From the NCBI GenBank assembly GCA_003612485.1, contig RAZA01000001.1, forward strand, positions 62,001 through 126,000: a stretch of 64,000 nucleotides of DNA, given 5' to 3'. The notes under the pieces were generated by a model. That model was not told where the DNA came from, searched no databases, and was given only the letters and a program-made list of their open reading frames with translations. Positions 38,198-46,214 of this stretch are shown here, one piece after another (the first letter of the stretch is position 1; each line of letters begins with the position of its first letter). Made by a program: the position numbers and the translations under genes. Source of the stretch: a bacterium D16-50. Lineage in GTDB: Bacteria > Bacillota > Clostridia > Lachnospirales > Lachnospiraceae.

Positions 38198-39517
38198 CTA
38201 TACTCTATCGCCCTCGTCAAATACATCGCCGCATTCAGGGCAGAATTTCGGCGGGTGAGCAGGATCCTCCGGCTCCCAGCCACATTTGTCGCATTTGTAC
38301 GTAGGAGCCCCTTCCGGCTTCCTGCTGCCGCAGTCAGTACAGAACTTCCCCTGATTCACGGTTCCGCAGCTGCAGGTCCATCCTGCCTCGGAAGGCTTGG
38401 GACTTCCGCATTCCATGCAGAACTTCCCTCTATTGTCCCCATGGCCGCATTTGCATGTCCATCCGGGCATAGCCACACCCGCCTGTTTCCTATTTTCCTG
38501 CGCCTGAGCGGCACCCATGGCAAATAGAGAAGAGGCGTTTATGCCCCCGGCGGCTCTGGCCATGTCCATCCCCGCAAATGCCATCATAGGCCCTGTGGAG
38601 GTGTTGGATGCCGCTGCCTTCATAGCCTCCGCCTGAGCGCCCGCCAGAGTTGCAGCCGCCATGTTCGGATTACGAAGGGTTGCCGTGGTCTGAAGCTCGC
38701 TGATCTTTTTGGATATATCCTCCGGCATAGATGGCGGATTCATAGTCATGCTTACCACCACGATACCGCGAAGCTTCTCCCATTTCTCAGACAGCTCGGC
38801 ATTCACTGCGTCCACCAGCTCCATCACATGAAAGGGAATGTCTGATACCCGCACCCGAAGCCGGCTCACCCTTCCCAGAGCAGGCTGCATGGCCGTCATC
38901 AGCTCCGCCTTCATCTGATTCAGAATCTGGCTGCGATTATAGCTCTCCGCAACATTTCCGCAGACATTCTGGTAGAACAGCAATGGATCCTTGATTCGGA
39001 ATGAGTAAGATCCGTTGCACCGAATACTCACGTCCATGTCAAGGCCGATGTTGTCGTCTATATAGCGGAAAGGGATGGGGGTAGCTGTGCCGTAGAGATT
39101 ATCCATGATCTCCTTGGTATTGAAGAAATACACCCTCTGATCCTTTCCGGCGTCTCCTCCGAAGGTGAATCGCTTGCCGATGGATTTGAAAGTGTTCATG
39201 ATGCTCTCCCCCAGATCCCCTCCGAACAAGCTGGGCTCCGTGGAATTGTCATAGACGAACTCTCCGGCTTCGGCACAGAATTCCACAATGCTGCCCTGCT
39301 CCACAATGATCATACACTGCCCTTCGTTCACGGCAACGATAGACCCGTCTGAAATGATGTTGTCCGTCCCCTTGTTGTTGCTGCCCCGTCCGCTGACACG
39401 TTTCTTCCCCTTCATAGCAAGAATGTCATTGGAGAGGGAATCACAATAAAAATACTCCCTCCACTGATCCGCCAGCATCGAGCTGACAGATTCTTTAGCC
39501 GCTTTGATTAATCCCAT
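38198..39517 (-). CDS. SPFH-domain protein with C-terminal zinc ribbons
   Basis: 439 residues. The N-terminal 300 residues are the SPFH / YdjI-like (virion core-like) type, e.g. GSIVAVNEGQCMIIVEQGSI and VYFFNTKEIMDNLYGTATPI. A small Ala/Met-rich linker leads to three tandem zinc ribbons: CKCGHGDNRGKFCMECG, CSCGTVNQGKFCTDCG and CDKCGWEPED...FCPECG. These proteins assemble on membranes, often with PspA or stress proteins; no such neighbour is here. Strong similarity among the ribbons suggests duplication inside the gene. Confidence 0.85.
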   Translation of the reverse strand: MGLIKAAKESVSSMLADQWREYFYCDSLSNDILAMKGKKRVSGRGSNNKGTDNIISDGSIVAVNEGQCMIIVEQGSIVEFCAEAGEFVYDNSTEPSLFGGDLGESIMNTFKSIGKRFTFGGDAGKDQRVYFFNTKEIMDNLYGTATPIPFRYIDDNIGLDMDVSIRCNGSYSFRIKDPLLFYQNVCGNVAESYNRSQILNQMKAELMTAMQPALGRVSRLRVRVSDIPFHVMELVDAVNAELSEKWEKLRGIVVVSMTMNPPSMPEDISKKISELQTTATLRNPNMAAATLAGAQAEAMKAAASNTSTGPMMAFAGMDMARAAGGINASSLFAMGAAQAQENRKQAGVAMPGWTCKCGHGDNRGKFCMECGSPKPSEAGWTCSCGTVNQGKFCTDCGSRKPEGAPTYKCDKCGWEPEDPAHPPKFCPECGDVFDEGDRV

Positions 39518-39645
39518 TCTCTCGTCCTCCGATCCATTTTGGTTGATTCATGCGCCTCATCCTTTTATTTTACCAAATTTTCCCCGTTCACTCAACTGAT
39601 TTTCAAAAAATTAATCCTCATCTCATGGCAGAAGCTAAAATAATC

Positions 39646-39674
39646 TTTACAACGGGATGTTTTTCTAATAAACT
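39646..39674 (+). promoter_or_regulatory. Probable promoter of the HTH gene
   Basis: TTTACA (39646-39651), a 17-base spacer, TAAACT (39669-39674), about 80 bases before the ATG at 39758. Confidence 0.5.
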
Positions 39675-39757
39675 GTAAAGGATACCTTTGAACATTCATT
39701 CTGAAGCCATCTATTACATTCATACAAATATATTTATACAAGAAAGAAGGAATCTCT

Positions 39758-40246
39758 ATGGGCAAAAAAGCCACGAAAGCCGCAGACAATCGTTACTACC
39801 TCGCACGTTCGGAGGCGGCGGAACAAAATCCGGACTTCTCCAGCCGGGAGAAGGCGGCCGAGATCATCGGCATCGACCGCACGAGACTGGCGCGCATCGA
39901 GCTGGATACCATCACTCCCTATCCGGAGGAAGTCAGGGCAATGGCAAAAGCATATAACATTCCGGAACTGTGCAATTCCTACTGCGCAAGGGAATGTCCC
40001 ATCGGACGCAATACGGTGAGGGAGGTCTCCATCGACGACTTCGACCGTCTGGCGCTGAAAGTGCTGGGCTCCCTGAAGGACATCGATTCCCTCAGGGCAT
40101 CCCTCATAGCTATCTCGGAGGACGGGGTCATCGAGGAAAACGAACGTCCTGCTTTTCAGGAGATCTTGGACTCTCTTGAAAAGATCAGCACCAACGCCAA
40201 GGCCTTACAGCTCTGGGCCATAAAGAATATCAAATTGAAGCCGTAG
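39758..40246 (+). CDS. XRE-type helix-turn-helix regulator
   Basis: 162 residues. An N-terminal Cro/XRE-like helix-turn-helix (SREKAAEIIGIDRTRLARIE) is followed by a cysteine-bearing segment (LCNSYCARECPIG) that could hold a metal or cluster, then a helical C-terminal half (FDRLALKVLGSLKDIDSLRA). GAAAGGAA precedes the ATG. It is convergent with the split binding-protein gene, with a terminator between. Target genes are unknown. Confidence 0.8.
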   Translation: MGKKATKAADNRYYLARSEAAEQNPDFSSREKAAEIIGIDRTRLARIELDTITPYPEEVRAMAKAYNIPELCNSYCARECPIGRNTVREVSIDDFDRLALKVLGSLKDIDSLRASLIAISEDGVIEENERPAFQEILDSLEKISTNAKALQLWAIKNIKLKP

Positions 40247-40256
40247 GACATAAAAC

Positions 40257-40294
40257 AGGGGCTGACACCGGACTTCCGGCATATCAGCCCCTTT
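40257..40294. terminator. Terminator between HTH gene and the split binding-protein gene
   Basis: AGGGGCTGA / TCAGCCCCTTT arms around ACACCGGACTTCCGGCATA, starting 11 bases after the HTH stop and usable from both sides. Confidence 0.8.
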
Positions 40295-40332
40295 CATGAC
40301 TTCAATGGCCTCCTTATGGCCATGTCTCTATG

Positions 40333-42771
40333 CTATTGCGCCGCCTTTTCTGCAAACTCCCGGGTCACCAGTTCGTCATAGGGCGCTCTTTCCTGCAGCA
40401 CTCCCGAATCCTCCAGAATATTCTGCAGCAGCGTGAAGGACTCTTCTTCAAAAATCAGGTTCTCCTTCCATGTGTCTTGGACATGATAGCGCTCCACAAT
40501 GGTGGTGAGGGTCTCCATATCCGTCTCGGGAAACTGGGGCGCTATGACCTTGGCGATCTCCTCAGGCGTGTGGCTCTGCACATAGTCCATCCCCTTCTGC
40601 AGCGCATCCGTAAAGGCCTGCACCGTGTCCTTGTTCTCTTCCAGAAAGCTTTTCTTTGCGGAGAAGGATGTGTAGGGCACATAGCCGGAATCCTCTCCCA
40701 GCGATGCCACCACATAGCCCTCGCCCTTCTGCTCCAGTGCTGTGGCATGAGGCTCGAATTCTACCGTAAAATCCCCCTGCCCCCCGGAAAACGCCGCAGC
40801 CGTGGAGCCAAAATCAATGCTCTGGTCTATGTCGACTTCCGTCTTGGGATCGATGCCGTTCTTTGTGAGAATATATTCAAACACCATCTCCGGCATACCG
40901 CCAGTCTGCCCTAGCATGATGAACATTTTTTCCACACTCGTCAATTTCTCCCTGGAAGCCACGATCCTGTATGGATAATGGTAGATTCCTGTCTTTTCCA
41001 CCAGCCCCAGGTCAAGCAAATGCTCCATGTAGGTGGCAAACTTCTTCTTGTGCATAGGATAACCCATATCTTTCAGGCTTTCCGCCAGGAATTTCACAGA
41101 TGTAAAACCTGTCTCGTCCTTTTTCAGAAGCCGGATTGCCTCTATCATCATGGCCAGCTTCAGCTTCTCCTTGTGGGCTTTGAAATCGTAGGCCGCCAGA
41201 TTGCCGAGACCGTGTTTTAAATAGATGTCAACATTTCCGTCTTTATCTACAATGATTCTTTCAACGAGAACCTCAATGTCCGTCCGGGTCAGACTTTTTT
41301 GCTCCACCACTTCATTTAAAATATCCAGTGCGGTTTGCAAATTAGGTTTGATTGCTGCAGTGGGGATATGAGGCTCCTTCGTCAAATTTTGCAGCGTTTT
41401 TTCAATGGCAGAAATACGTTCCATTTTTTCGGTCTGTAAAGAAGCATATGTTTCATTGATAATTTCCGCCATCCCCGGATTTGTCGTGAGTTCCTTTACC
41501 TTTTGGGTAATCAGTGTTTTCAGCTCTTTCTTGATTTTTTCCAGCTCGTTCTCCAGTCTCTGCAGGCTGTCGTCTGCGGAGTAAGTAGGAGCCTTTAAAT
41601 TTGACAGGTCGAAATTCTGTATGATGTCTGCCAGAGAGTCACGGCAAAGGGTAAGATATTTAACCAAAGCGTCCATCAAGGTTTCTTCTGTCACCAGATG
41701 GGCATATTCACAAAACTGCTTTCCCTTTTTGTTGTAGGTGCCGCACACATAATATTTCCCACGGTTCGGGCGGTTGATTGCAGTCAGCTTCATGCCGCAG
41801 TCCTTACAGTACAGACACCCGGAAAAGAGGTTGATGTGTTTCCTCTGGCCCCGGTACTGGCTGTGATGGCGGCTGTCCTTCACCTCAAAGAGCAGCTTCA
41901 TGGTATCGTCATCAAATATTTTCGGGTGGTGGTCCGGGAAAACATATTGCTGATCTCTGGAAATCTTTTTGTCTTTTCCGTTGATGGTCATTCTCTCTCT
42001 TTTGTGGGTTCGGAGTACGCCGTTATGATAATCATTAAAGAGAGTATCTTTCACCATACCGTAACTCCACATATAGGCAACTTCCCGGTGATAGGGCAGC
42101 CCCAAAGCCTGGAAGCGCTCCTTTTGCAGCATGGTAGGCGTAGGGACGCCCCGGTCTGAAAGGATTTCCGCAATCTTTCGTATACCGTTTCCTTCCAGAT
42201 AAAGGTCTTTTTCAAGGTTCAGGATGGCGGCGGCTTCTTCATCAATTAAAACCATCTGCTTGTTCAGTGGGTGCCTTGTGTAACCGAATGGGGGAGCGCA
42301 TTTTAAGGTGCCGTTTTCCTGCTCCATTTTCTTGATTCGTTTTACCTTTCGGCTTGTGTTCTTTACATGGCGTTCATTATCCCATGTTTTGATTCCTATA
42401 ATATCATCATCAGAGTAGAGCGAATCATAATTGTCATCAATCAAAATCACACGCTTTCCCTGTTCTTCCATTTCTTCGAGAAAAAGCAGTACCTTCGCAT
42501 TGTGCCGTCCGATTCGAGAAAGGTCTTTCGCCACGATTACATCTATGGAACCGAGATTGGCCATCATGTTCTGAAACTGGGGACGGTTGAAGGAATAACC
42601 GGAAATGCCGTCGTCCTCGTAGATATGGCGTACAATCATATTGTTTTCTTCTGCGTATTTCTGGATAATCAGTTTCTGGTTTTCGATAGAGGAATAATTT
42701 CTCTTATTATCGTCTCTGGAGAGGCGGACATAACCGTCTATCATTGTGGGAGTATGGATTGCTGTCATCAT
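40333..42771 (-). CDS. Chimeric ORF: large serine recombinase fused in frame to the C-terminal half of an ABC substrate-binding protein
   Basis: 812 codons in one frame. Residues 1-625 are a TnpX-like large serine recombinase. Its resolvase domain has catalytic Ser18 in GYVRLSRDDN and the arginine region VIVAKDLSRIGRH. The recombinase domain follows, then a zinc ribbon (cysteines about 319, 322, 325, 343, 354) and a coiled coil (about 400-465). From Met626 the sequence becomes a NitT/TauT-type binding protein (EMVFEYILTKNGIDPK, SIDFGSTAAAFSGGQGDFTV, SGYVPYTSFSAKKSF) to the stop. The join is an integration junction, not a natural fusion: the missing N-half of the binding protein stands at 52.66-53.12 kb. 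GGAGGACG precedes the ATG. Whether the chimera is active is unknown. Confidence 0.93.
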   Translation of the reverse strand: MMTAIHTPTMIDGYVRLSRDDNKRNYSSIENQKLIIQKYAEENNMIVRHIYEDDGISGYSFNRPQFQNMMANLGSIDVIVAKDLSRIGRHNAKVLLFLEEMEEQGKRVILIDDNYDSLYSDDDIIGIKTWDNERHVKNTSRKVKRIKKMEQENGTLKCAPPFGYTRHPLNKQMVLIDEEAAAILNLEKDLYLEGNGIRKIAEILSDRGVPTPTMLQKERFQALGLPYHREVAYMWSYGMVKDTLFNDYHNGVLRTHKRERMTINGKDKKISRDQQYVFPDHHPKIFDDDTMKLLFEVKDSRHHSQYRGQRKHINLFSGCLYCKDCGMKLTAINRPNRGKYYVCGTYNKKGKQFCEYAHLVTEETLMDALVKYLTLCRDSLADIIQNFDLSNLKAPTYSADDSLQRLENELEKIKKELKTLITQKVKELTTNPGMAEIINETYASLQTEKMERISAIEKTLQNLTKEPHIPTAAIKPNLQTALDILNEVVEQKSLTRTDIEVLVERIIVDKDGNVDIYLKHGLGNLAAYDFKAHKEKLKLAMMIEAIRLLKKDETGFTSVKFLAESLKDMGYPMHKKKFATYMEHLLDLGLVEKTGIYHYPYRIVASREKLTSVEKMFIMLGQTGGMPEMVFEYILTKNGIDPKTEVDIDQSIDFGSTAAAFSGGQGDFTVEFEPHATALEQKGEGYVVASLGEDSGYVPYTSFSAKKSFLEENKDTVQAFTDALQKGMDYVQSHTPEEIAKVIAPQFPETDMETLTTIVERYHVQDTWKENLIFEEESFTLLQNILEDSGVLQERAPYDELVTREFAEKAAQ
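40892..40902. other. Left attachment junction (attL core)
   Basis: Plus-strand GGCATACCGCC. The right junction (52656-52666) reads GGCATCCCGCC: identical but for one base. Crossover must lie in GGCAT or in CCGCC; both give the same protein sequence. Left of the core is chromosome, right of it element. Confidence 0.85.
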
Positions 42772-42807
42772 AAAAATCGTCCTCCTATCTTGTTTTCTCC
42801 CTATATT

Positions 42808-42871
42808 TTACCATGTCAGCAGAAAATCAAGCGCGAATGGAATGAGCATTTGATTTCACCTGACATGGTAA
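42808..42871. promoter_or_regulatory. Long inverted repeat upstream of the recombinase gene
   Basis: Perfect 12-base arms TTACCATGTCAG (42808-42819) and CTGACATGGTAA (42860-42871), with a second inner pair AAATCAA / TTGATTT. It begins 36 bases before the recombinase ATG. The sequence TATATTTTACCAT stands at the left arm and again near 42927. Likely an operator or an RNA hairpin controlling recombinase expression. Confidence 0.6.
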
Positions 42872-42969
42872 CGAAAGAATCTTTTAGCGCGTAGCGCGGC
42901 AGACGCGCAGCGGCTGGATTCTTGAGTATATTTTACCATATAGGCAGGATAACACAATGTTGTCGCCGG

Positions 42970-43173
42970 TCAGTGAAAATGGTTGCGAACCACATCCCGC
43001 AATCCATTTTCCATTTCCTGATTGCCCTCGATAATGGTAACGACCAGATACCCCCGTCTGCTAAGAGCTTCCTTTTTCCTTGCGATTTCACAACTATCAG
43101 AATCCTTTTTTTGAAGTAAGTAGCAAACCTCCTTTTGCTTTCCTATGACAATCACCTCAAATTCTTGCTTCAT
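42970..43173 (-). CDS. Small hypothetical element protein
   Basis: 67 residues, MKQEFEVIVIGKQKEVC then a charged helical body ending DVVRNHFH. No recognised family and no clear ribosome site, so it may be a spurious frame, but the codon use and the alternating strand/helix pattern look protein-like. It lies between the recombinase upstream region and the 67-residue conserved element protein. Confidence 0.4.
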   Translation of the reverse strand: MKQEFEVIVIGKQKEVCYLLQKKDSDSCEIARKKEALSRRGYLVVTIIEGNQEMENGLRDVVRNHFH

Positions 43174-43419
43174 ATTATTGTATGAAAAGTCAGGCTTATC
43201 CTATCAATCAAAAACTCCGCTGCAAGCAGCAGGGTTTTTGATTCTCGCGGCATTCGCCAAATATGCGTGCAGGCACGCCTACTTGGCTCATTGCTCGCGG
43301 GAATAAAACAGCTTTCTTCATACAAAATGACATGGTGGCCCGTTTCCTTTTTGTCCTATGGGGAAACACGAAAAGGCAGCGCCCGGTAAAGAGTGCTGCC
43401 CCTTCGTCTTTCTCCATGC

Positions 43420-43440
43420 TTCGGGCCAGCTTGGCCCGGG
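43420..43440. repeat. Element palindrome copy 1
   Basis: TTCGGGCCAGC followed by TTGGCCCGGG, imperfect palindrome; directly after the stop of the 67-residue element protein (43442). Confidence 0.8.
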
Positions 43441-43441
43441 G

Positions 43442-43645
43442 TCAGGACTGCCAGTGTTCATAATAGGCCGCCGCTTCCTCCACGGAGCAGAAGTCAAACA
43501 CTTCGTACAGTTCCATAAGAACCTTCCGGATGTCCTTTGACTTATAGCCGCAGCTTTCCATCGCCTTGATAATATATCCACGGCAGGCGTTGTTGCTCCA
43601 TTTGTCTGTCAGCATGTCCTGGATTTCCTGCAAAGATTTTGCCAT
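43442..43645 (-). CDS. Conserved small element protein
   Basis: 67 residues beginning MAKSLQEIQDMLTDKWSNNA, all helical, with a cysteine-containing core (CRGYIIKAMESCGYKSKDIR) and an acidic end (SVEEAAAYYEHW). It looks like a small folded protein of the kind carried by Clostridial conjugative and mobilizable elements; role unknown. AAGGAAG stands upstream of the ATG at 43645 (an in-frame GTG three codons earlier is less likely). A long inverted repeat lies in its leader (43674-43729). Confidence 0.7.
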   Translation of the reverse strand: MAKSLQEIQDMLTDKWSNNACRGYIIKAMESCGYKSKDIRKVLMELYEVFDFCSVEEAAAYYEHWQS

Positions 43646-44159
43646 AACCTGCACTTCCTTTCATAAAAGTTCAGGGAGCCGCACCGTTTTAGTTGGCCTG
43701 TCACAAGACAGTGAGAGCGGACGGCTCCCCGATGGTTTTTGTAAAACAGATTCCCCGGACGGGTGTAGGCTTGTCCACCCCATAGTGTCTCAACTCTCCC
43801 CATTCTTATGGCAAGGCGTCCTCATTGCCTGCGACGGCTCACGGCTTGCAAGGCCGCGGTGGCGCTCGGACTGTGACTGAACGCAAGTATCCGGGTTCTG
43901 CGCCTTATCCGGCGGAGCCAGCCACGGCCCCGCCTGCGGCATGGGCTTTATCGCTATTCCCGCCCCCAAAGTGAAAGCCACAATGGAAACGGAAGTCACG
44001 GCGGGCCTGTCGTTTGGCACATCCACCCTTCGTATCCGGGTATCTTTTTATTCAGTTTTCAATCTGCCGGAAAGGTCCGTCCGCGCTTCGGGCCAGCTTG
44101 TCCCGGGGCGCCTCCGCCTTTCATATACCATTTCATTTTTCAGGCTTTTTCGGTACACC
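43646..44159. other. Leader region with inverted repeat, no gene seen
   Basis: About 510 bases. The main signal is the inverted repeat GGGAGCCG (43674-43681) / CGGCTCCC (43722-43729) right before the 67-residue element protein, with a 40-base loop, which could work as a translation or transcription attenuator. A palindrome copy lies at 44087-44108. The rest holds short open frames on both strands that show no ribosome sites. Confidence 0.5.
44087..44108. repeat. Element palindrome copy 2
   Basis: TTCGGGCCAGCTTG then TCCCGGGG; one base changed in the right arm. It lies 52 bases after the sigma factor stop. Confidence 0.75.
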
Positions 44160-44582
44160 TTAGAAATTATTTTTTAAAAATTTTTCCATGTTCCGAAGGC
44201 CGCGTTCGATTGCCAGGCGCACCACTTTTTCGTCCACGCCTTCGGCTCTGGCAATGTCGGTCTTGCTCATGCCGAGGACAAAATGGGCATAGATACGTTT
44301 GGCCTGTTTGCCGGGCAGGCTGGAAATGGCCGCATGGAGTTCCTGCATGGTGACTTTGCGCTCGTAAATCTCACACGGAGAAAGAGCAACGAACAAGGCC
44401 GAGTGCTCAATACCGTCCTCCCGGTCAAGGGAATAGTAGGCCTTGTGGCGGTATGTACGCAGACGGTAGGCCGCCTCCTTGCGGTCAAACTCTGCCATTG
44501 CCTCCGCTACCTCGTCAGGCACTTCGATGAAAGAATCCATTGTATAGTACGGGTAAAAATCCCGAAGATTGATGATAGCCAT
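44160..44582 (-). CDS. Sigma-70 family RNA polymerase sigma factor of the element
   Basis: 140 residues. The N-terminal part (MAIINLRDFYPYYTMDSFIE) is the conserved head of small sigma factors of Clostridial mobile elements. The C-terminal part is a region-4-type helix-turn-helix (AKRIYAHFVLGMSKTDIARA then EKVVRLAIERGLRNMEKFL). It probably drives element genes. GGAGGTAAAC stands before the ATG at 44582. A copy of the element palindrome is 75 bases upstream. Confidence 0.85.
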   Translation of the reverse strand: MAIINLRDFYPYYTMDSFIEVPDEVAEAMAEFDRKEAAYRLRTYRHKAYYSLDREDGIEHSALFVALSPCEIYERKVTMQELHAAISSLPGKQAKRIYAHFVLGMSKTDIARAEGVDEKVVRLAIERGLRNMEKFLKNNF

Positions 44583-44656
44583 GTTTACCTCCGTTTCGGT
44601 GTTTGGTGAATGAGTTACCGAAACAGAGGCGGTGGGGAACGGCACCGGGGCCGGGC

Positions 44657-44677
44657 TTCGGGCCATGTTGGCCCGAG
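44657..44677. repeat. Element palindrome copy 3
   Basis: TTCGGGCCATG then TTGGCCCGAG, upstream of the sigma factor gene. Confidence 0.8.
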
Positions 44678-44947
44678 GCTGTCCCATGAGAACAGAAAAG
44701 CGCCCTGACAGCATAAAGCCATTCGGACGCATGAAAGTACATTATTGTTTTTGGACTGAATTATTTCATGTTGATTGCCGCAAATATCCTTCCAAGGGGG
44801 CGGGCTTTTTTTAACGGTTCAGAAAGTTGAAAAATAAATAAGGACACAGCGATACCTCCCAATGCTTTAAAGCATTTGATACCGCCATATCCTTGAAAAA
44901 GGGCGACATTAACACACCCTCCTTATTCTTTTTTTCAAAAAGAAAAC

Positions 44948-44980
44948 GGCGGCTTGAAATCTGTTATTTCAAAACCGCCG
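44948..44980 (-). terminator. Terminator after the BtrH-like gene
   Basis: CGGCGG.TTGAAAT / ATTTCAA..CCGCCG hairpin, followed on the minus strand by TTTTCTTTTTG. It lies about 80 bases after the stop of the BtrH-like gene. Confidence 0.75.
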
Positions 44981-45061
44981 AAAGGCTACTGTATTTTATT
45001 TAGGGGCATGAAGATTTAGCCGCCATGACAACGGTTTTTTTATACCGTCAGGCAGAATCTC

Positions 45062-46147
45062 TTAAAGGACTTGTTCCATCCCTTTTTTCCTTTGCGGGAT
45101 TTTTACAGCCTCTAAAGCCCTGAACGCACTGCTCTCTGTTTTTTGGATTTCCTTGAGCAATGGAATATATTTTTGCGGAGCCGAAAATGCAGTATTAAGA
45201 ACGTCCCTTATACATTCCCCTATAAAAGCTTCAATGATAAGGCCGCTTCTTTGGAAAGCATCTGCCGCAATGCTCCATTCGGCAGTTCCGATTGTATCCT
45301 GATATTTCAGCAAAGCAGCGGCAAGTTTATCCCGCCCTCCCTGATGGGTGTTCGGGACACCGGAATGAATGCCGCTCAATTCTTCCGGTATCTCCGGAAG
45401 TGTGCTCCCGGAAAATTCTATCAGGTGCAGACAGATTTGTTTCATTGTTTCAGCATCATACATGGTGTTCCAGGCCGGTAGTTCTTTCATCATCCGTTCC
45501 ATGCCTTTCTGCCCAATAAAATTGACGGGAGAATTAAGATATAATTCAGCGTTGTGTTTCAATCCTTCTTGTATGATGGACGATATATCTCTGTTCGGAT
45601 TTTGCATATCAATACCGAAATAAGCATTTTTCTTGCTGATTCCGATATAATCAGCGACCCATGCCTGCTGCAAATCCCCCCATGGAATCATTTCTACTTT
45701 CGGCCGGGAATTATCATGCACATAGACATTTCTGTCATCATAGCCGACCATAAGCACAACATGGCCCGGTATATGTTTCATGTGATAGAAATGCTCATGG
45801 TATGGCAGGTGGTACATATCGAGGCCGAACAGAACTACCGGGATTCCCTGTTCCACCAGCAATTTGATATTTGCGGCGGTAGACTTGTAGGATTTTCCTT
45901 CTCCGGCGATAATATGATACCCAACCAAATCCTTCCAGAAGTTAAACTGGTCCTTGCCAATGGAACCTTGTCCCCAAAAAACCATTTTAGGCGGAATCGC
46001 TCTTTTTTGTGAAATCATCTGGAATCCAGGACGGGCGAAAAAAAGCAGTTCCTCCGGGATTCTGGCGCCTGTTTTCCATTCGTAAATATCGCATAGGCCA
46101 TTGACTGGACAAAGATAATCGGCCATTTGATGTGGTATTTTTATCAT
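45062..46147 (-). CDS. BtrH N-terminal domain / DUF4872 protein
   Basis: 361 residues. The N-terminal part resembles BtrH, the acyl-ACP:aminoglycoside acyltransferase of butirosin synthesis, with a papain-like layout: DYLCPVNGLCDIYEW, then GQGSIGKDQFNFWKDLVG, and IPGHVVLMVGYDDRNVYVHD supplying the His/Asp. The C-terminal half fits DUF4872. These stand-alone homologues probably move acyl or aminoacyl groups between carrier and small molecule, or cleave peptides; substrate unknown. It is second in an operon after the MerR gene, the two under one MerR-type promoter, so it is the effector cargo. Confidence 0.75.
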   Translation of the reverse strand: MIKIPHQMADYLCPVNGLCDIYEWKTGARIPEELLFFARPGFQMISQKRAIPPKMVFWGQGSIGKDQFNFWKDLVGYHIIAGEGKSYKSTAANIKLLVEQGIPVVLFGLDMYHLPYHEHFYHMKHIPGHVVLMVGYDDRNVYVHDNSRPKVEMIPWGDLQQAWVADYIGISKKNAYFGIDMQNPNRDISSIIQEGLKHNAELYLNSPVNFIGQKGMERMMKELPAWNTMYDAETMKQICLHLIEFSGSTLPEIPEELSGIHSGVPNTHQGGRDKLAAALLKYQDTIGTAEWSIAADAFQRSGLIIEAFIGECIRDVLNTAFSAPQKYIPLLKEIQKTESSAFRALEAVKIPQRKKGMEQVL

Positions 46148-46214
46148 TGTTGGTTTCCTTCTGTGTGATTGAGTTGATTATAAGCTCTTACATAATCCCA
46201 GAGTCAATAGCATT

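Larger units (their letters stand above)
44583..45061. other. Non-coding stretch with palindrome, perfect 16-bp dyad and terminator
   Basis: About 480 bases. It holds the element palindrome at 44657-44677, a perfect 16-base palindrome AATGCTTTAAAGCATT (44861-44876) and the terminator hairpin at 44948-44980. No gene is convincing. Confidence 0.5.

Noticed and set aside
40333-42771. A natural bifunctional recombinase / binding-protein fusion
   Set aside because: The complementary N-half of the binding protein 11.8 kb away, with matching core and phase, shows an integration junction.
43790-44026. 78-residue minus-strand ORF in the element
   Set aside because: No ribosome site and unlike protein composition; lies in a leader region.
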